Source: Kroppenstedtia eburnea (GTDB lineage: Bacteria > Bacillota > Bacilli > Thermoactinomycetales > DSM-45169). From it: a DNA stretch of 64,000 nt. Shown here in pieces: positions 35,002-44,248 of this stretch. The position numbers were made by a program, and so were the translations under genes. The notes under the pieces were generated by a model that saw only the letters and a list, made by a program, of their open reading frames with translations, was not told the origin of the DNA and made no database searches. Location of the stretch: the NCBI RefSeq assembly GCF_013282215.1, contig NZ_CP048103.1:3224001-3288000 (forward strand), read 5' to 3'. Each line of letters begins with the position of its first letter. The first letter of the stretch is position 1.

Positions 35002-36553
35002 ATGAATCAGCCTCCGTCCCAATCTCTTTCAATCGGTGTTTCAGGATTTTACCGCTGGCATTTCGGGGCAATCCCGTCAACATCTTCACACTCCCCGGAA
35101 TTTTGAATTCAGCGATCTTCCCGGCCAGATAGCGGCGGACCTCCTTCAGCCAGCCATCTTCATCCAACGGGTTGGCCCCCGGTTTCGGAACCATAAAGGC
35201 CGTCACCGTTTCTCCCCATGTCGGATGCGGCAGACCCACCACCGCCGCTTCCTGTACCGCGGGATGACTGGTCAAGGCATCCTCCACCTCTTTCGGATAG
35301 ACATTGATCCCCCCTGTGATGATCACATCTTTTTTGCGATCCACAATCCAGAAAAACCCGTCCCCATCCCGAAAGGCCAAATCACCGGTATAAATCCAAC
35401 CGTTTTTCAGCGTCTCCATCGTCTCCTCCGGCCGGTTGAGGTAACCCAGCATCGTCCCTTCACCCCGCAGTCGGATTTCGCCAATCCGGTCCACCGGGCA
35501 AGGTTGACCCTGTTCATCCACTATTTCGATTTCAGTGAACAAGGCTCCCCGTCGTCCGATACTCCCCGATTTTTCATGATAATCCCGATGGTGCATCAGG
35601 GTTCCACTCGGTCCGGCCTCAGTCAGACCATAGACACAGACCAACTTCTCCTTACCAAATGCATCGGCAATCGCATCCGCCTGATCCTTGGACAGAGGTG
35701 AACCTCCATACACCCAGTATTTAGCTGAGGAAAGATCCGCCTCGCGGAAGGCGGGCTCCCCCATGCTGAGCAGATAGGCCACCGGGGCGCCGAAGAAATG
35801 AGTGATCCTCCCCTGCTCCACCAGGCGCAAAAAAACCTCCGGAGTGAAGGTGGGATAAAACACATGGGATGCACCGACGATGACAGCGGATACAAACATC
35901 AAGTGCAAGGGGGCGGAATGGCTGAGCGGCATCATGTGCAAGACCCGACTCCCCAGGTTGACTTCAAATTCGATGGCGATCATCGTTCCAACCGTCAGCA
36001 GATTGCTGTGGCTGAACCGCACCCCTTTCGGACATCCCGTCGTGCCGGAAGTGTAGAGAACATCCACCTCATCCTCCCCGGTCAATGTCGTCGGATCAAA
36101 CCAGGGGGGATCTCCAGAAGGAGAAGAGGTCTTCCAGTCCTCCAGGCTTTCCCAACTTCCCTCGGCGGGGCCTGTTTTCACATGGAAACGGGAGGGTTGC
36201 ATCCCGGCCAATTCAGCAACAGAGGGAAAAAGCTTCTCATGCACAAATATCCCTCCGGCCTGGCAATCCTCCAGGATATAGGCCACTTCCTCCCGACTGA
36301 ACCGGGCGTTGATGGGCACCGCCACCCCGCCGGCACGGAGGATGGCAAAGTAGAGAATGGCAAAGTCAGGGAGGTTGGGCATCATCAAAACCACCCTGTC
36401 CCCCCGTTGGATCCCCTTTTGTTGCAAGTGGCGAGCCAGATGATCCGCCTGCTCATTCCATTGCCTGTAAGTGATCCGTTGTTCTCCGAAGAGCAACGCT
36501 TCCCGATCCGGATACTTATCCCCGTTGATCTGCAGGACCTTTGACAGATTCAC
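34994..36553 (-). CDS. Acyl-CoA synthetase (AMP-dependent ligase)
   Basis: About 519 aa adenylate-forming enzyme. P-loop YTSGTTGCPKGV, VYGLTEAGPS, YTGDLAFRDGDGFF and the C-terminal lysine in GLPRNASGKILK. It activates a fatty or aromatic acid to the CoA thioester. GTG 36553 lies 7 nt after GGAGG; the upstream GTG 36559 is too close. It forms a two-gene operon with the acyl-CoA dehydrogenase, preceded by a MerR gene on the same strand. Confidence 0.9.
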   Translation of the reverse strand: MNLSKVLQINGDKYPDREALLFGEQRITYRQWNEQADHLARHLQQKGIQRGDRVVLMMPNLPDFAILYFAILRAGGVAVPINARFSREEVAYILEDCQAGGIFVHEKLFPSVAELAGMQPSRFHVKTGPAEGSWESLEDWKTSSPSGDPPWFDPTTLTGEDEVDVLYTSGTTGCPKGVRFSHSNLLTVGTMIAIEFEVNLGSRVLHMMPLSHSAPLHLMFVSAVIVGASHVFYPTFTPEVFLRLVEQGRITHFFGAPVAYLLSMGEPAFREADLSSAKYWVYGGSPLSKDQADAIADAFGKEKLVCVYGLTEAGPSGTLMHHRDYHEKSGSIGRRGALFTEIEIVDEQGQPCPVDRIGEIRLRGEGTMLGYLNRPEETMETLKNGWIYTGDLAFRDGDGFFWIVDRKKDVIITGGINVYPKEVEDALTSHPAVQEAAVVGLPHPTWGETVTAFMVPKPGANPLDEDGWLKEVRRYLAGKIAEFKIPGSVKMLTGLPRNASGKILKHRLKEIGTEADSYV

Positions 36554-36571
36554 AGGCACCCCTCCATGTGT

Positions 36572-36988
36572 TCATTTCTTGGACTTGTTGGCATCCTCCC
36601 CCGCTTCCAACGATGCCAACTTCTCTTCAAAGCGGGCCTTGAAATCCTGAATCTCCTCCCGCAAGCGACTGAGCTCGTCGATCCAGGCATCCAGCTCACG
36701 GATTTTCTCCTCACCGTATTGAAGGGTGCGCTGCAACTGTTTACGTCCTGTACGGTCTTCATCGAACAAGGTGATCATCTCCTTGATCTCATGCAAGGAG
36801 AAGCCTAATCTTTTTCCGCGCAGTATCAGTTTGAGACGGGCCCGATCACCGCGGTCGTAATATCGGGTGCCTTTTCCACTCCGCTGCGGCAGGATCAAGC
36901 CGATCTCCTCATAATACCGGATCGTTCGTGTACTGATATCCAACTCCCGGGACAATTCAGATATCGTAAAGAGATCCTTGTGATTCAT
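36572..36988 (-). CDS. MerR-family regulator of the acyl-CoA operon
   Basis: 138 aa. Winged helix FTISELSRELDISTRTIRYY, then a long coiled coil ending in a polar tail. It lacks the metal-binding cysteines of MerR/CueR and resembles the MerR-type regulators of fatty-acid or branched-chain catabolism (LiuR-like). ATG 36988 is chosen because the frame further upstream has no better ribosome site. It is 18 bp upstream of the ligase start and likely controls the unit from its own promoter. Confidence 0.85.
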   Translation of the reverse strand: MNHKDLFTISELSRELDISTRTIRYYEEIGLILPQRSGKGTRYYDRGDRARLKLILRGKRLGFSLHEIKEMITLFDEDRTGRKQLQRTLQYGEEKIRELDAWIDELSRLREEIQDFKARFEEKLASLEAGEDANKSKK

Positions 36989-37039
36989 AACGACACGTAA
37001 CCCCCCCAATTATGAAACTATTCAAACTCTACTATCATA

Positions 37040-37056
37040 TTACCTTAACGTCAAAG
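37040..37056 (-). promoter_or_regulatory. Candidate MerR operator/promoter
   Basis: On the minus strand CTTTGACGTTAAGGTAA overlaps a TTGACG -35-like box about 55 bp before the MerR gene. It loosely resembles the palindromes bound by LiuR-type MerR proteins. The remainder of 36989-37295 shows no gene. Confidence 0.35.
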
Positions 37057-37295
37057 TAAATAGGTGCCCTATTCAGATAAATGGGCATGAAATCCACTTC
37101 CGGTTGCCCTCCCGACTCCAATTGGACCCATTGTGACAGGAATCACAGCCCCTGTTCCGGAACGTGATAAAATCAACGCCCTAATGGAGCTCATTTTTGA
37201 AAAAGATGTCATATCATGTCCAAACCGGTCACAAATCAGTGTAATATTTCGAATAACTAAATGAGGAACTGAAAATAATTTTTGGTAGAGGAGTT

Positions 37296-37714
37296 ATGCA
37301 GAAATTAAAAAGTGGTTAATTGGGTGTGGATCCATTTTTGCTTTGTTTTTGCTTCTGGGAGCCTGTGTGGCCGTCATCGGCGGCGGATTGGGTGGTACAG
37401 ACACCCAGGCGGATCCATCGGCCAAAACAGAAGGAGATGCACCAAAGTCTCAGGAATCCAAAGAAAAGCCGAAAAAAGAAGAACCGAAAAAGGATAATGA
37501 AGTAACCAAAGCGGAATACGATCAAATCAAGAACGGCATGAGCTACCAGGAAGTCGTCAACATCATCGGTTTTGAAGGTGAGGAAAACAGTCAAAACGAG
37601 ATCGGCGGAACAAAAACCATTATGTACACCTGGATGAACCCCGACGGCTCCAACATGAATGCGATGTTTCAAAATGATAAACTGGTGCAAAAAGCACAAT
37701 TCGGACTGAAATAA
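37296..37714 (+). CDS. DUF3862-type lipoprotein, with a frameshift near the start
   Basis: About 139 codons. The mature part (VTKAEYDQIKNGMSYQEVV, TIMYTWMNPDGS, KAQFGLK) matches the DUF3862 domain of Bacillota surface lipoproteins; the lipobox is LLLGAC and a Lys/Glu-rich linker follows. The only well-placed start, ATG 37296 after AGAGGAG, is out of frame with the signal peptide. Adding one A to the AAAAA run at 37306-37310 gives MQKLKKWLIGCGSIFALF and restores it. This is either a sequencing error or slippage. A TTG start at 37343 would cut the signal peptide. Function unknown. Confidence 0.7.
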
Positions 37715-37717
37715 GGA

Positions 37718-37750
37718 AAAGCCGGGAGGCGGAAACTCCCGGCTTTCTTT
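37718..37750 (+). terminator. Terminator after the DUF3862 gene
   Basis: 11-bp stem AAAGCCGGGAG / CTCCCGGCTTT, 7-nt loop, then CTTTTCTC. Confidence 0.9.
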
Positions 37751-37853
37751 TCTCTCTGTCCCCTCTTTCGGGATGGCTTGCAACCGAACCATTTCCCTTT
37801 ATAGAATCAGAAAGGAAGTGAAATCCCGAAACAGACAGGAGGGATCGGATCCG

Positions 37854-38366
37854 ATGCCGGATGGGTTGCTGATCGTCTCTTTTATCTGTGCTCTCATTTT
37901 GATCTTCACCGTTGTCAAAGTCATCAAGAGAGTGGGAAAAGCCAAACACTCGATTCTTGAAATCCCCTTGAGGGATGGAATCTATGAATTCACCATCCCG
38001 GACAAAGGTTGGTACAATATCTCCTTGCAAAGAAGGAGAAAAAAAAGAGGTGTCATGTTCACCCCTCCATACCAAGAGTTGGCTCTGTTCAATCAATCCA
38101 GCCACCAACCCCAAAAATTGATCCCCGTCTTCTGGAATGAAACCCGCAGTTCACTGACTGCCATACAACAAGCTCACAAGCTGTTCATTGTGAAGGATGA
38201 CAGGGCCACCCACTACCGGCTGGAAGTCAAGGGAGCCGATCCGGCGGAAGACTATCGGATGATCATCCATGGCAGTTTTCTTCCCATTGCGATCCATATC
38301 CCCATTCTGGTGCTTTCCGCTGTGGGTATGCTCTTCAGTCTCGCCTACGGAATCCTGCCCATGTGA
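37854..38366 (+). CDS. Hypothetical membrane-anchored protein
   Basis: 170 aa with one TM segment at each end (about residues 3-25 and 143-167) and a basic beta-rich middle (WYNISLQRRRKKRGVMF). I recognise no family. ATG 37854 follows AGGAGGGATCGG; the open frame begins 27 codons earlier without a site. Its orientation is probably two-pass with the middle on one face of the membrane. Confidence 0.7.
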   Translation: MPDGLLIVSFICALILIFTVVKVIKRVGKAKHSILEIPLRDGIYEFTIPDKGWYNISLQRRRKKRGVMFTPPYQELALFNQSSHQPQKLIPVFWNETRSSLTAIQQAHKLFIVKDDRATHYRLEVKGADPAEDYRMIIHGSFLPIAIHIPILVLSAVGMLFSLAYGILPM

Positions 38367-38494
38367 AATCCCCCGTCGATCAGTGACCGGCGGAATTTCC
38401 CTCGTTCCCTTCCCGATGTGGAAGCCATCGGGGGTATTTGATCCCGATTAGTCGTGTAGATCGAATGATGGGTCCCGGACTGAATTGACACCGC

Positions 38495-39952
38495 TCATGG
38501 CTCCTTATCTTTTTCTTCCCGCCACCACAACGCTTCTTCCGGCTCTTCCAATACCTCTTCAATTTCATGCTCCCCTGCCACTGCCGGCGGGGATCCACGC
38601 AGCGATTTGCCGGAAGTGTCCTTGACAAAATAAGTTACGACAATCATCCCGACCACCCCGGCAAAGATCAGGTAGTAAGCCGGCACCAGTTGGTCTTTTG
38701 TCCGATTGATCAACCAGGAGACCAATAAGGGGGTTGTACCGCCGAATATGGAGGCTGAAATGTTGTAGGTAATGGCCAGCGCCCCGTATCTCACCTCCGT
38801 ATAGAAAAGGGAGGGTAACAGGGAAGGCATCGATCCTTGGAAGGTGGAAGAAAAGACAGCCAACATCATCAAACCCAAAAAGACATACCCCACCGCACCG
38901 TTTCCGATCAGCCAAAAAGAAGGCAGCGATAAAAAGATCAATCCGATCAATCCGCCCTGCACGATCCGTTTGGCACCGATCCGGTCGCCAAAATACCCCA
39001 TCAGGATCACGATCGGGATCATGATCACCATGACGATCACAATCAACAGCAACCCTTTGGTCTCTCCATACCCCAACACGGCGGACAAATGGGAAGGCAT
39101 GTAAGACAAAACCATGTAGTTGACCACGTTATAAAAAAACACCACGACCATGCCGATCACCAATGTCTTCCAATAGGAGACAAAGATCTCTTTGATCGAG
39201 ATAGGTTCATTTTCTTCCCGTGCCTCTTCCATCGCTTCAAAAGCCGGTGTCTCTTCAAGGTGATTCCGCAAATAAAAACCGATCAGCCCCAAGGGTGCGG
39301 CGATCCAAAATGGAATGCGCCATCCCCACTCCACCATCCCTTTCGGACCAAGCAGAAAGGTGAGCAATGTGACGAGGCCCGCCCCGGCAACATAACCGAT
39401 CAGGGTGCCCACTTCCAAGCCGCTGGCCATCACTCCCCGCTTCTTATCCGGGGTCGATTCCGCAATAAACGTCATCGCCCCGGCGTATTCCCCGCCGGTT
39501 GAAAACCCCTGAACCAAGCGGGCGATCAACAATAAGAGAGTCGCTGTGGAACCGATCGAGGCATAACTGGGAATCAGACCGATACTCAAGGTGGATACCG
39601 CCATCAGGATCAACGTGATCGCCAACACTCTTTTCCGTCCCCATCGGTCTCCCAACATCCCGAAAAGGATTCCACCCAGCGGCCGGGCGATAAAGGCGAC
39701 AGCAAAGGTGGCGAAAGCATAGATCAATTGCACACCGCCGGTCATTTCAGGGAAAAACACTTTGCCAATGGTCACAGCCAAATAGGAATAAATACCGAAG
39801 TCAAACCATTCCATGGCATTTCCAAGGGCTGTGGCCATGACCGCTCTTTTCGCAACGTCCGGATCGACGACTGTAATATCCTCTTCATCCAAGCGGGGTT
39901 TGGACTTTCTTCTGGGAAACCGCTTCTTTTTGTGATGCTCTTGCTCAGTCAA
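38495..39952 (-). CDS. MFS metabolite:H+ symporter (ProP/KgtP-like)
   Basis: 485 aa, 12 predicted TM segments. N-terminal half has GNAMEWFDFGIYSYLAVTIG, and the inter-TM2/3 motif GDRWGRKRVLA defines the metabolite:proton symporter family (ProP, ShiA, KgtP). A charged N-terminal extension of about 35 residues and an acidic C-terminal tail (EEVLEEPEEALWW) are noteworthy; the osmosensory ProP has a C-terminal coiled coil, but this tail is short. TTG start after AAGGAGGG. Substrate could be betaine/proline or a dicarboxylate. Confidence 0.88.
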   Translation of the reverse strand: MTEQEHHKKKRFPRRKSKPRLDEEDITVVDPDVAKRAVMATALGNAMEWFDFGIYSYLAVTIGKVFFPEMTGGVQLIYAFATFAVAFIARPLGGILFGMLGDRWGRKRVLAITLILMAVSTLSIGLIPSYASIGSTATLLLLIARLVQGFSTGGEYAGAMTFIAESTPDKKRGVMASGLEVGTLIGYVAGAGLVTLLTFLLGPKGMVEWGWRIPFWIAAPLGLIGFYLRNHLEETPAFEAMEEAREENEPISIKEIFVSYWKTLVIGMVVVFFYNVVNYMVLSYMPSHLSAVLGYGETKGLLLIVIVMVIMIPIVILMGYFGDRIGAKRIVQGGLIGLIFLSLPSFWLIGNGAVGYVFLGLMMLAVFSSTFQGSMPSLLPSLFYTEVRYGALAITYNISASIFGGTTPLLVSWLINRTKDQLVPAYYLIFAGVVGMIVVTYFVKDTSGKSLRGSPPAVAGEHEIEEVLEEPEEALWWREEKDKEP

Positions 39953-40033
39953 TCCCTCACCCTCCTTGCCCCATCTCAGGGTTGCACCCGAGCATAGTAT
40001 CAGCAGGGAGCGGATCTTTCATACCTTACGCAA

Positions 40034-40081
40034 AACAGATAAAAACCGCATTTCAAGCCGTTCTGAAGGCTTTGAAACGCG
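40034..40081 (-). terminator. Terminator of the DUF441 gene
   Basis: Minus strand: stem CGCGTTTCAAAGCC / GGCTTGAAATGCG followed by GTTTTTATCTGTTTT. Confidence 0.8.
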
Positions 40082-40111
40082 ATTTTCCACCAGAAGAAGA
40101 TCTGCATCGCA

Positions 40112-40558
40112 TCATCCCCGCAGAAACTGAGTGAACAAGGATAAGATCCCGGCTGCGATCAGCGGCCCCACGGGAACACCGCGAAACAGGGCGACCCCGA
40201 TAATGGTTCCAATCATCAATCCGGTGACGACCGTCGGTTGATTTGTCAACAAGTTGGCCCCTCTTCCCCCGAGATATGCCACAAGGATCCCGACGACCAC
40301 CGCAGCCAGACCGGAGTAGCTCTTCACCGTATCCACCAGTTGGGACCAGGGGATTTTCCCCAGGGCGACAGGGGCGAGCACCCCCATGGTTAAAATGATG
40401 ACACCAACCTTCAACCCGTACTGCTCTGTCCATGCCAGCGGCTGATTTCCCGGCCACAGGCGGAGGGCCAACAACCCCACACCCGCGATCCACACCGTGG
40501 CGTTTTTGGAGATGACACCCAAAATCGTAATTACAAGCAACATCAGGAATACATCCAC
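40112..40558 (-). CDS. DUF441 (UPF0756) membrane protein
   Basis: 148 aa, four to five TM segments, matching the YtwI/UPF0756 family in length and in the segments ITILGVISKNATVWIAGVGL and GTIIGVALFRGVPVGPLIAAG. The function of the family is not known. The start has only a weak GAGCGGTGAT upstream. It is followed by a strong terminator. Confidence 0.85.
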   Translation of the reverse strand: MDVFLMLLVITILGVISKNATVWIAGVGLLALRLWPGNQPLAWTEQYGLKVGVIILTMGVLAPVALGKIPWSQLVDTVKSYSGLAAVVVGILVAYLGGRGANLLTNQPTVVTGLMIGTIIGVALFRGVPVGPLIAAGILSLFTQFLRG

Positions 40559-40828
40559 TTCGGATCACCGCTCATCCTCGTTTAATCGTAAAGGGTCCCT
40601 TTTTCTTTTCGATCCCCGACCAAAGTCCCGATCACAAACTTTATTTTTTCTTCCATTTGATGCACTATCCCATCTTTCGCTTCGGGACTCCTGAAACTCC
40701 ATTTTAACAGTCACCGTTGAGAGATGACCATGATCCGTTTGAAAAAGAAGAAAGGAGAGATTGTCTGTTCTCTCCTACATTAACAAGCGAATTCCACTAA
40801 AATGAATAACTTTTTCACAACGCTTTTA

Positions 40829-40910
40829 GGGTGTGTCTGATAAATCTCTGGGCCGGGTCGGTCGGGATTGGGTTTCACATTCCAAAAAAATTGAATTACC
40901 AGACACGCCC
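40829..40910. mobile_element. MITE-like element, family 2, copy C (82 bp)
   Basis: Inverted ends GGGTGTGTCTGATAAATC and (complement) GGGCGTGTCTGGTAATTCAA, with TA on both sides (40827-40828, 40911-40912). The interior keeps only the left arm of the R1 palindrome (GGTCGGGATTGGGTTTCACAT, about 40852-40880), so this is a deletion derivative of the copy at 8643-8812. In the rest of 40559-40979 I see a short hairpin (40753-40776) and the sequence TTTTTCACAACGCTTTTA directly left of the element, a motif also found at R1 ends. Confidence 0.75.
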
Positions 40911-40979
40911 TAGGACTTGTGTCCTTATTCCACAGGTTTCTAGGGATGAGTCTCGATTACGTATACAGCCTTACATTAA

Positions 40980-41399
40980 TTATCGGTTATCATTTTTTAA
41001 AATAAATCTTTTTGGCGGACCGAAACCCTGTTCAGATTCAAAATATGCAAGTTTTTTGGGTATACATGAAATCAATGACGGCATACCATAACCAACCGCG
41101 TGTTCTAAAGCATATTTTAGTGGCAAATGTTTTCCATCAATATCTTCATTGAATGATATTGCATAACAATAATCTTCTGCACCAAATTTTCCTAATAAAT
41201 TTACAATATCAGAATAACATGAATTTGGTTTTGGTATTTCTATTAATTTTTCTTTCGAAAGTGTAACCTCATAATTATGACATAGGCGATCTAAAGCATT
41301 GGATCGTTTTTTTGAAGATGAGAGTTCATGTATCACCCTATCTCGAATTCTGCTTGTAAAAAAACTTTTTACTATCATGACTTCAAGTTCTTTATCCAT
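40980..41399 (-). CDS. Hypothetical protein, candidate Rhs immunity protein
   Basis: 139 aa, AT-rich gene, no signal or membrane segment. I do not recognise the fold. It has a helical N-terminal half (SFFTSRIRDRVIHELSSSKK, ALDRLCHNYEV) and a C-terminal half with SLISCIPKKLAYFESEQG. It lies at the 3' end of the Rhs cassette array, the usual place for an immunity gene. Good ribosome site AAGGGGAG before ATG 41399. The 41400-41638 gap shows nothing recognisable. Confidence 0.65.
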   Translation of the reverse strand: MDKELEVMIVKSFFTSRIRDRVIHELSSSKKRSNALDRLCHNYEVTLSKEKLIEIPKPNSCYSDIVNLLGKFGAEDYCYAISFNEDIDGKHLPLKYALEHAVGYGMPSLISCIPKKLAYFESEQGFGPPKRFILKNDNR

Positions 41400-41638
41400 A
41401 TCAATCTCCCCTTAAATAAACATCTATCCTCAAGAAAATAGTATTCTTCGGATAACTGGGCTTGGACCTTAATGAGAGTGATACGTAGGTGATCATGTTT
41501 TTATATTTTTAATGCAATAGACTAAGAGCGGGAATATACCCACCCTTAGGAAGTAATGATGCTAGTCTAGAAAGTGAACACAACGGATAGAGAATGACAA
41601 AGTAAAATCAACTTTTGTTCAAGAGACTGTTGGGATTA

Positions 41639-41849
41639 TCATCTAAAAATAAGTCCAGTTAACATAAGGGTAGCTCCAATTGCTAAAAGAACTAATGGAC
41701 TTAAATAATAAATTAGATAAGACCCCTTTAGGAATGTCTTTTATTGAAGAAGTTCCTTTAGGAAAGCCTTTTATTTTATCAACCAATAGAAAAAAACCTA
41801 TCATAAAAAGCCCAGCACCTGTTGCACCTATAATAGATGGATCCAACAT
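41639..41849 (-). pseudogene. Small two-TM membrane protein with frameshift
   Basis: The first frame gives MLDPSIIGATGAGLFMIGFF, then continues to KDIPKG. After AAAGGGG near 41731 that frame loses hydrophobicity, while the next frame reads SYLIYYLSPLVLLAIGATL and MLTGLIFR, a clear second TM helix ending at TGA 41639. A one-base difference in the G run therefore explains the break. It directly follows an Rhs tip, so it may be a membrane immunity protein. RBS GGGGAG is present. Confidence 0.6.
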
Positions 41850-41929
41850 TTTCGCTCAACTCCCCATATGCTTTTTCATGATTATAAGTAATACAGCGAG
41901 AAGATTCCTTCCCACTGTATTACCTCCAA

Positions 41930-42772
41930 TTAATCCCATCGTCTGAATTTTAATACATACGTATATCCGCAACCAGCTTTATAAAGCTCCCACCGTTTTT
42001 TAGTTCTGTTCCATCTTTGCTTGTAACAATATCTTTTTGCATGTTCAGCGTAAATTTTAGTTCCCTTTTTACCTATCCAGGCAGATGATCCATAGTAAAT
42101 TATAGCTCCTAATATTAATGAAGATAAACGCCACCATCCTCCTAGAAAACCTACAAGAATACCTATAGCAGTTCCGTATGCAAAGATTTTCCACATAGTT
42201 GATTTTCTGACATAGATTGTTTTCTTCCACAACCCATCAGGATATCAGTGAAGGTGACCGGATTGTTTTCAACTATTGCCCCCTCAGCGAACATTGTATG
42301 GAAAATCACAGATTGGCTTGGATGGTGGGGAGGCGAAGAGCCTTTGCGCTCTTTGCAAGAGATCGGAGCCGCCCCACCATCCTGCCCCCGCCTTGCTGAA
42401 AAACAAGATCAAAGTTGCCTGAAGGGGCACTATACGTATACCTGTTCAAACTCAGTGGCTCATTCTCAAACCCCTCAAAGCTATCTCGCGTCAAAAACCT
42501 TCCTGTCTCCGGGTTGTAGTAACGGCTCTGCAGGTAATACAGCCCCGTGACTTCATCATACAGGTACCCCGCATATCGATACGGATTCTCCACCGTCCCT
42601 GTTTCTTTCAGCAGATTCCCGAAGGCATCGTACTCATACGATGCCACAACCGCTCCAGTGGAGTCGGTGAGGGCGGTTACATCCCCCCCGGTAGTTGGTC
42701 TGGTAATAGTACGTCTTCCCGCCTCGGGTCATGCTGACCGGATCGTTGTTGGCCCCGTAGGTATAGCTGTCA
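41930..42772 (-). pseudogene. Rhs cassette B: core fragment plus C-terminal tip, broken
   Basis: Reading the minus strand, the core runs YTYGANNDPVSMTRGGKTYY, then YEYDAFGNLLKETGTVE, YRYAGYLYDEVTGLYYLQ and RYYNPETGRFLTRDSFEG, the hallmark C-terminal part of the Rhs/WapA barrel. It has a frameshift in a G run near 42690, a 155-bp element inserted after LNRYTY (42276-42430), and after the element an AT insertion in what should be VTFTDPDG. The open frame from 42232 to 41930 then encodes the variable tip (MWKIFAYGTAIGILVGFLGG ... KKRWELYKAGCGYTY), with one or two TM helices. There is no start codon; it is a silent or orphan cassette. Confidence 0.8.
42276..42430 (+). mobile_element. 155-bp MITE of the IS630 element, copy M1
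   Basis: Ends TTGCCCCCTCAGCGAACAT and AAGTTGCCTGAAGGGGCAC, with TA at both borders (42274-42275, 42431-42432). The last about 25 bp equal the right end of the IS630 element at 45414. The interior is a long hairpin (GGATGGTGGGG ... CCCCACCATCC). It interrupts Rhs cassette B. Confidence 0.85.
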
Positions 42773-43477
42773 TTTGTAACAACATGAATAACCTTCTTCA
42801 ATGAACTCTTCGATAGTAAAACTCTTCAATCGACTTTTTATCTTATCAAACGTTAATAACTCACTTTTGTGGAAAAGTGCAATACCATCTGCATCAAACT
42901 CAATTGTAGCAAAAAAATGCCGAAAATCGACCAAAATTCTAGGATCTCGATTGTATGAATCATATTGATTTCCCTTATACCATGAAAAGCAAGGAATTTC
43001 CCCTAGCCAAAATCCAATAAAATCATTGATTGATGCAATCGTGAAAAAATAATCTTGGAAAATGGAATCCAAACTTTTTCCGTTCTCTACTCTCAACAAA
43101 AAGTTTAAATCCCCTTTCAATTTATCTGTACGGGCAATAAATCGATGATTTATATCCAAAATTTCAAATTTTATCCCCTTTTGTTTCAATTCAATTATAA
43201 AATCCAATGTAGAAAACAACCCCGAAGGCCAACGAAGCAAGCAATATATCGGAAATAAATTCTAATCTGTTAAAAACTTAGGAAAAAAGCGGATGGGCTG
43301 AGTTGGACTTGTACTACGTGGATGTAGGGATTGAGTCACTCCACATTCAATAATATATCGATCATCACTTTGCATAGAACAGGCAGGAATAGCATTTGAT
43401 TCAATTATTTCCTTTAAAGACTTCCCCTTAGATAAATGACTCTTACAAATGGAATGCCTAATTTCAATTGAATCCAT
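42770..43477 (-). pseudogene. Candidate Rhs immunity gene with in-frame TAG
   Basis: A good ribosome site GGAGG precedes ATG 43477. The frame encodes MDSIEIRHSICKSHLSKGKS and stops at TAG (43262-43264), but stays open in the same frame for another 163 codons (GIKFEILDINHRFIARTDK, DYFFTIASINDFIGFW, ATIEFDADGIALFHK) to 42770. No ribosome site precedes the second half, so a nonsense mutation in one 235-aa gene is the simplest reading; two separate genes are possible. It lies between Rhs tip A and Rhs core B, the immunity position, and its stop abuts the core. Confidence 0.6.
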
Positions 43478-43558
43478 TTAATTACCTCCATTCAAATATC
43501 TATCATATAATGAATTTCTATTGCCATGGGAATACCCATGGCAATAGATTTAATAACC

Positions 43559-44246
43559 CTACGCAAATCGGTAATTCCTATTTTTAGGCAAATAGTATCC
43601 CTTGGGAATTGACCTAGTGTACTGCGGGATTTTTAAGGTGATAGTGAAATACTTTTCTTCCTTTATTTGCTTCTTCCCCTTTTTCGTTACTAAGTAGTTT
43701 TTCTTATAATGTTTTAGCAAACGAGCGGAATAGTTGATAACCTTTCGGGCGGCTTTCATCCCGTATTTTCTTAGCAGAGGTGCCGAGAAGCGGATAATCA
43801 TCAAGGCTACAGCAATAACAGGATGATTTCCATTTGGGTCAACATACAGTATTGGATTGTTATGAACATAGCTATACTTATTCAAACTCTGCGGTTCATC
43901 CTCAAACCCCTCAAATGAATTCCTTGTCAAAAACCGTCCCGTCTCCGGATTGTAGTACCGGCTCTGCAGATAATACAGCCCCGTTACCTCATCATACCGG
44001 TACCCCGCATACCGATACGTATTCTCCACCGTCCCTGTTTCTTTCAGCAGATTCCCGAAGGCATCGTACTCATACGATGCCACGACCGCTCCGGTGGAGT
44101 CGGTGAGGGCGGTTACATCCCCGCGGTAGTTGGTCTGGCAGTAGTACGTCTTCCCACCCCGGGTTATGCTGACCAGTTCGTTGTTGGCCCCGTAGGTGTA
44201 GTGGGCCACGATCTGGTTGTTCTGATCCGTCTCATAGATGACGTTC
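43559..44246 (-). pseudogene. Rhs cassette A: core fragment plus C-terminal tip
   Basis: Minus strand, about 229 codons open. The core begins NVIYETDQNNQIVAHYTYGA immediately after the IS630 border and continues YRYAGYRYDEVTGLYYLQ, NPETGRFLTRNSFEG and NKYSYVHNNPILYVDPNG. The variable tip of about 85 residues follows the DPNG junction: VIAVALMIIRFSAPLLRKYG ... KKGKKQIKEEKYFTITLK ... YYLPKNRNYRF. The tip is strongly basic, as many nuclease toxins are, but I do not recognise it. There is no N-terminal secretion part; an internal start is conceivable, but the arrangement fits a silent C-terminal cassette. Confidence 0.8.
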
Positions 44247-44248
44247 TA

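Noticed and set aside
33310-35106. 598-codon plus-strand ORF opposite the acyl-CoA dehydrogenase
   Set aside because: Shadow of a conserved gene on the minus strand; no domain and no ribosome site.
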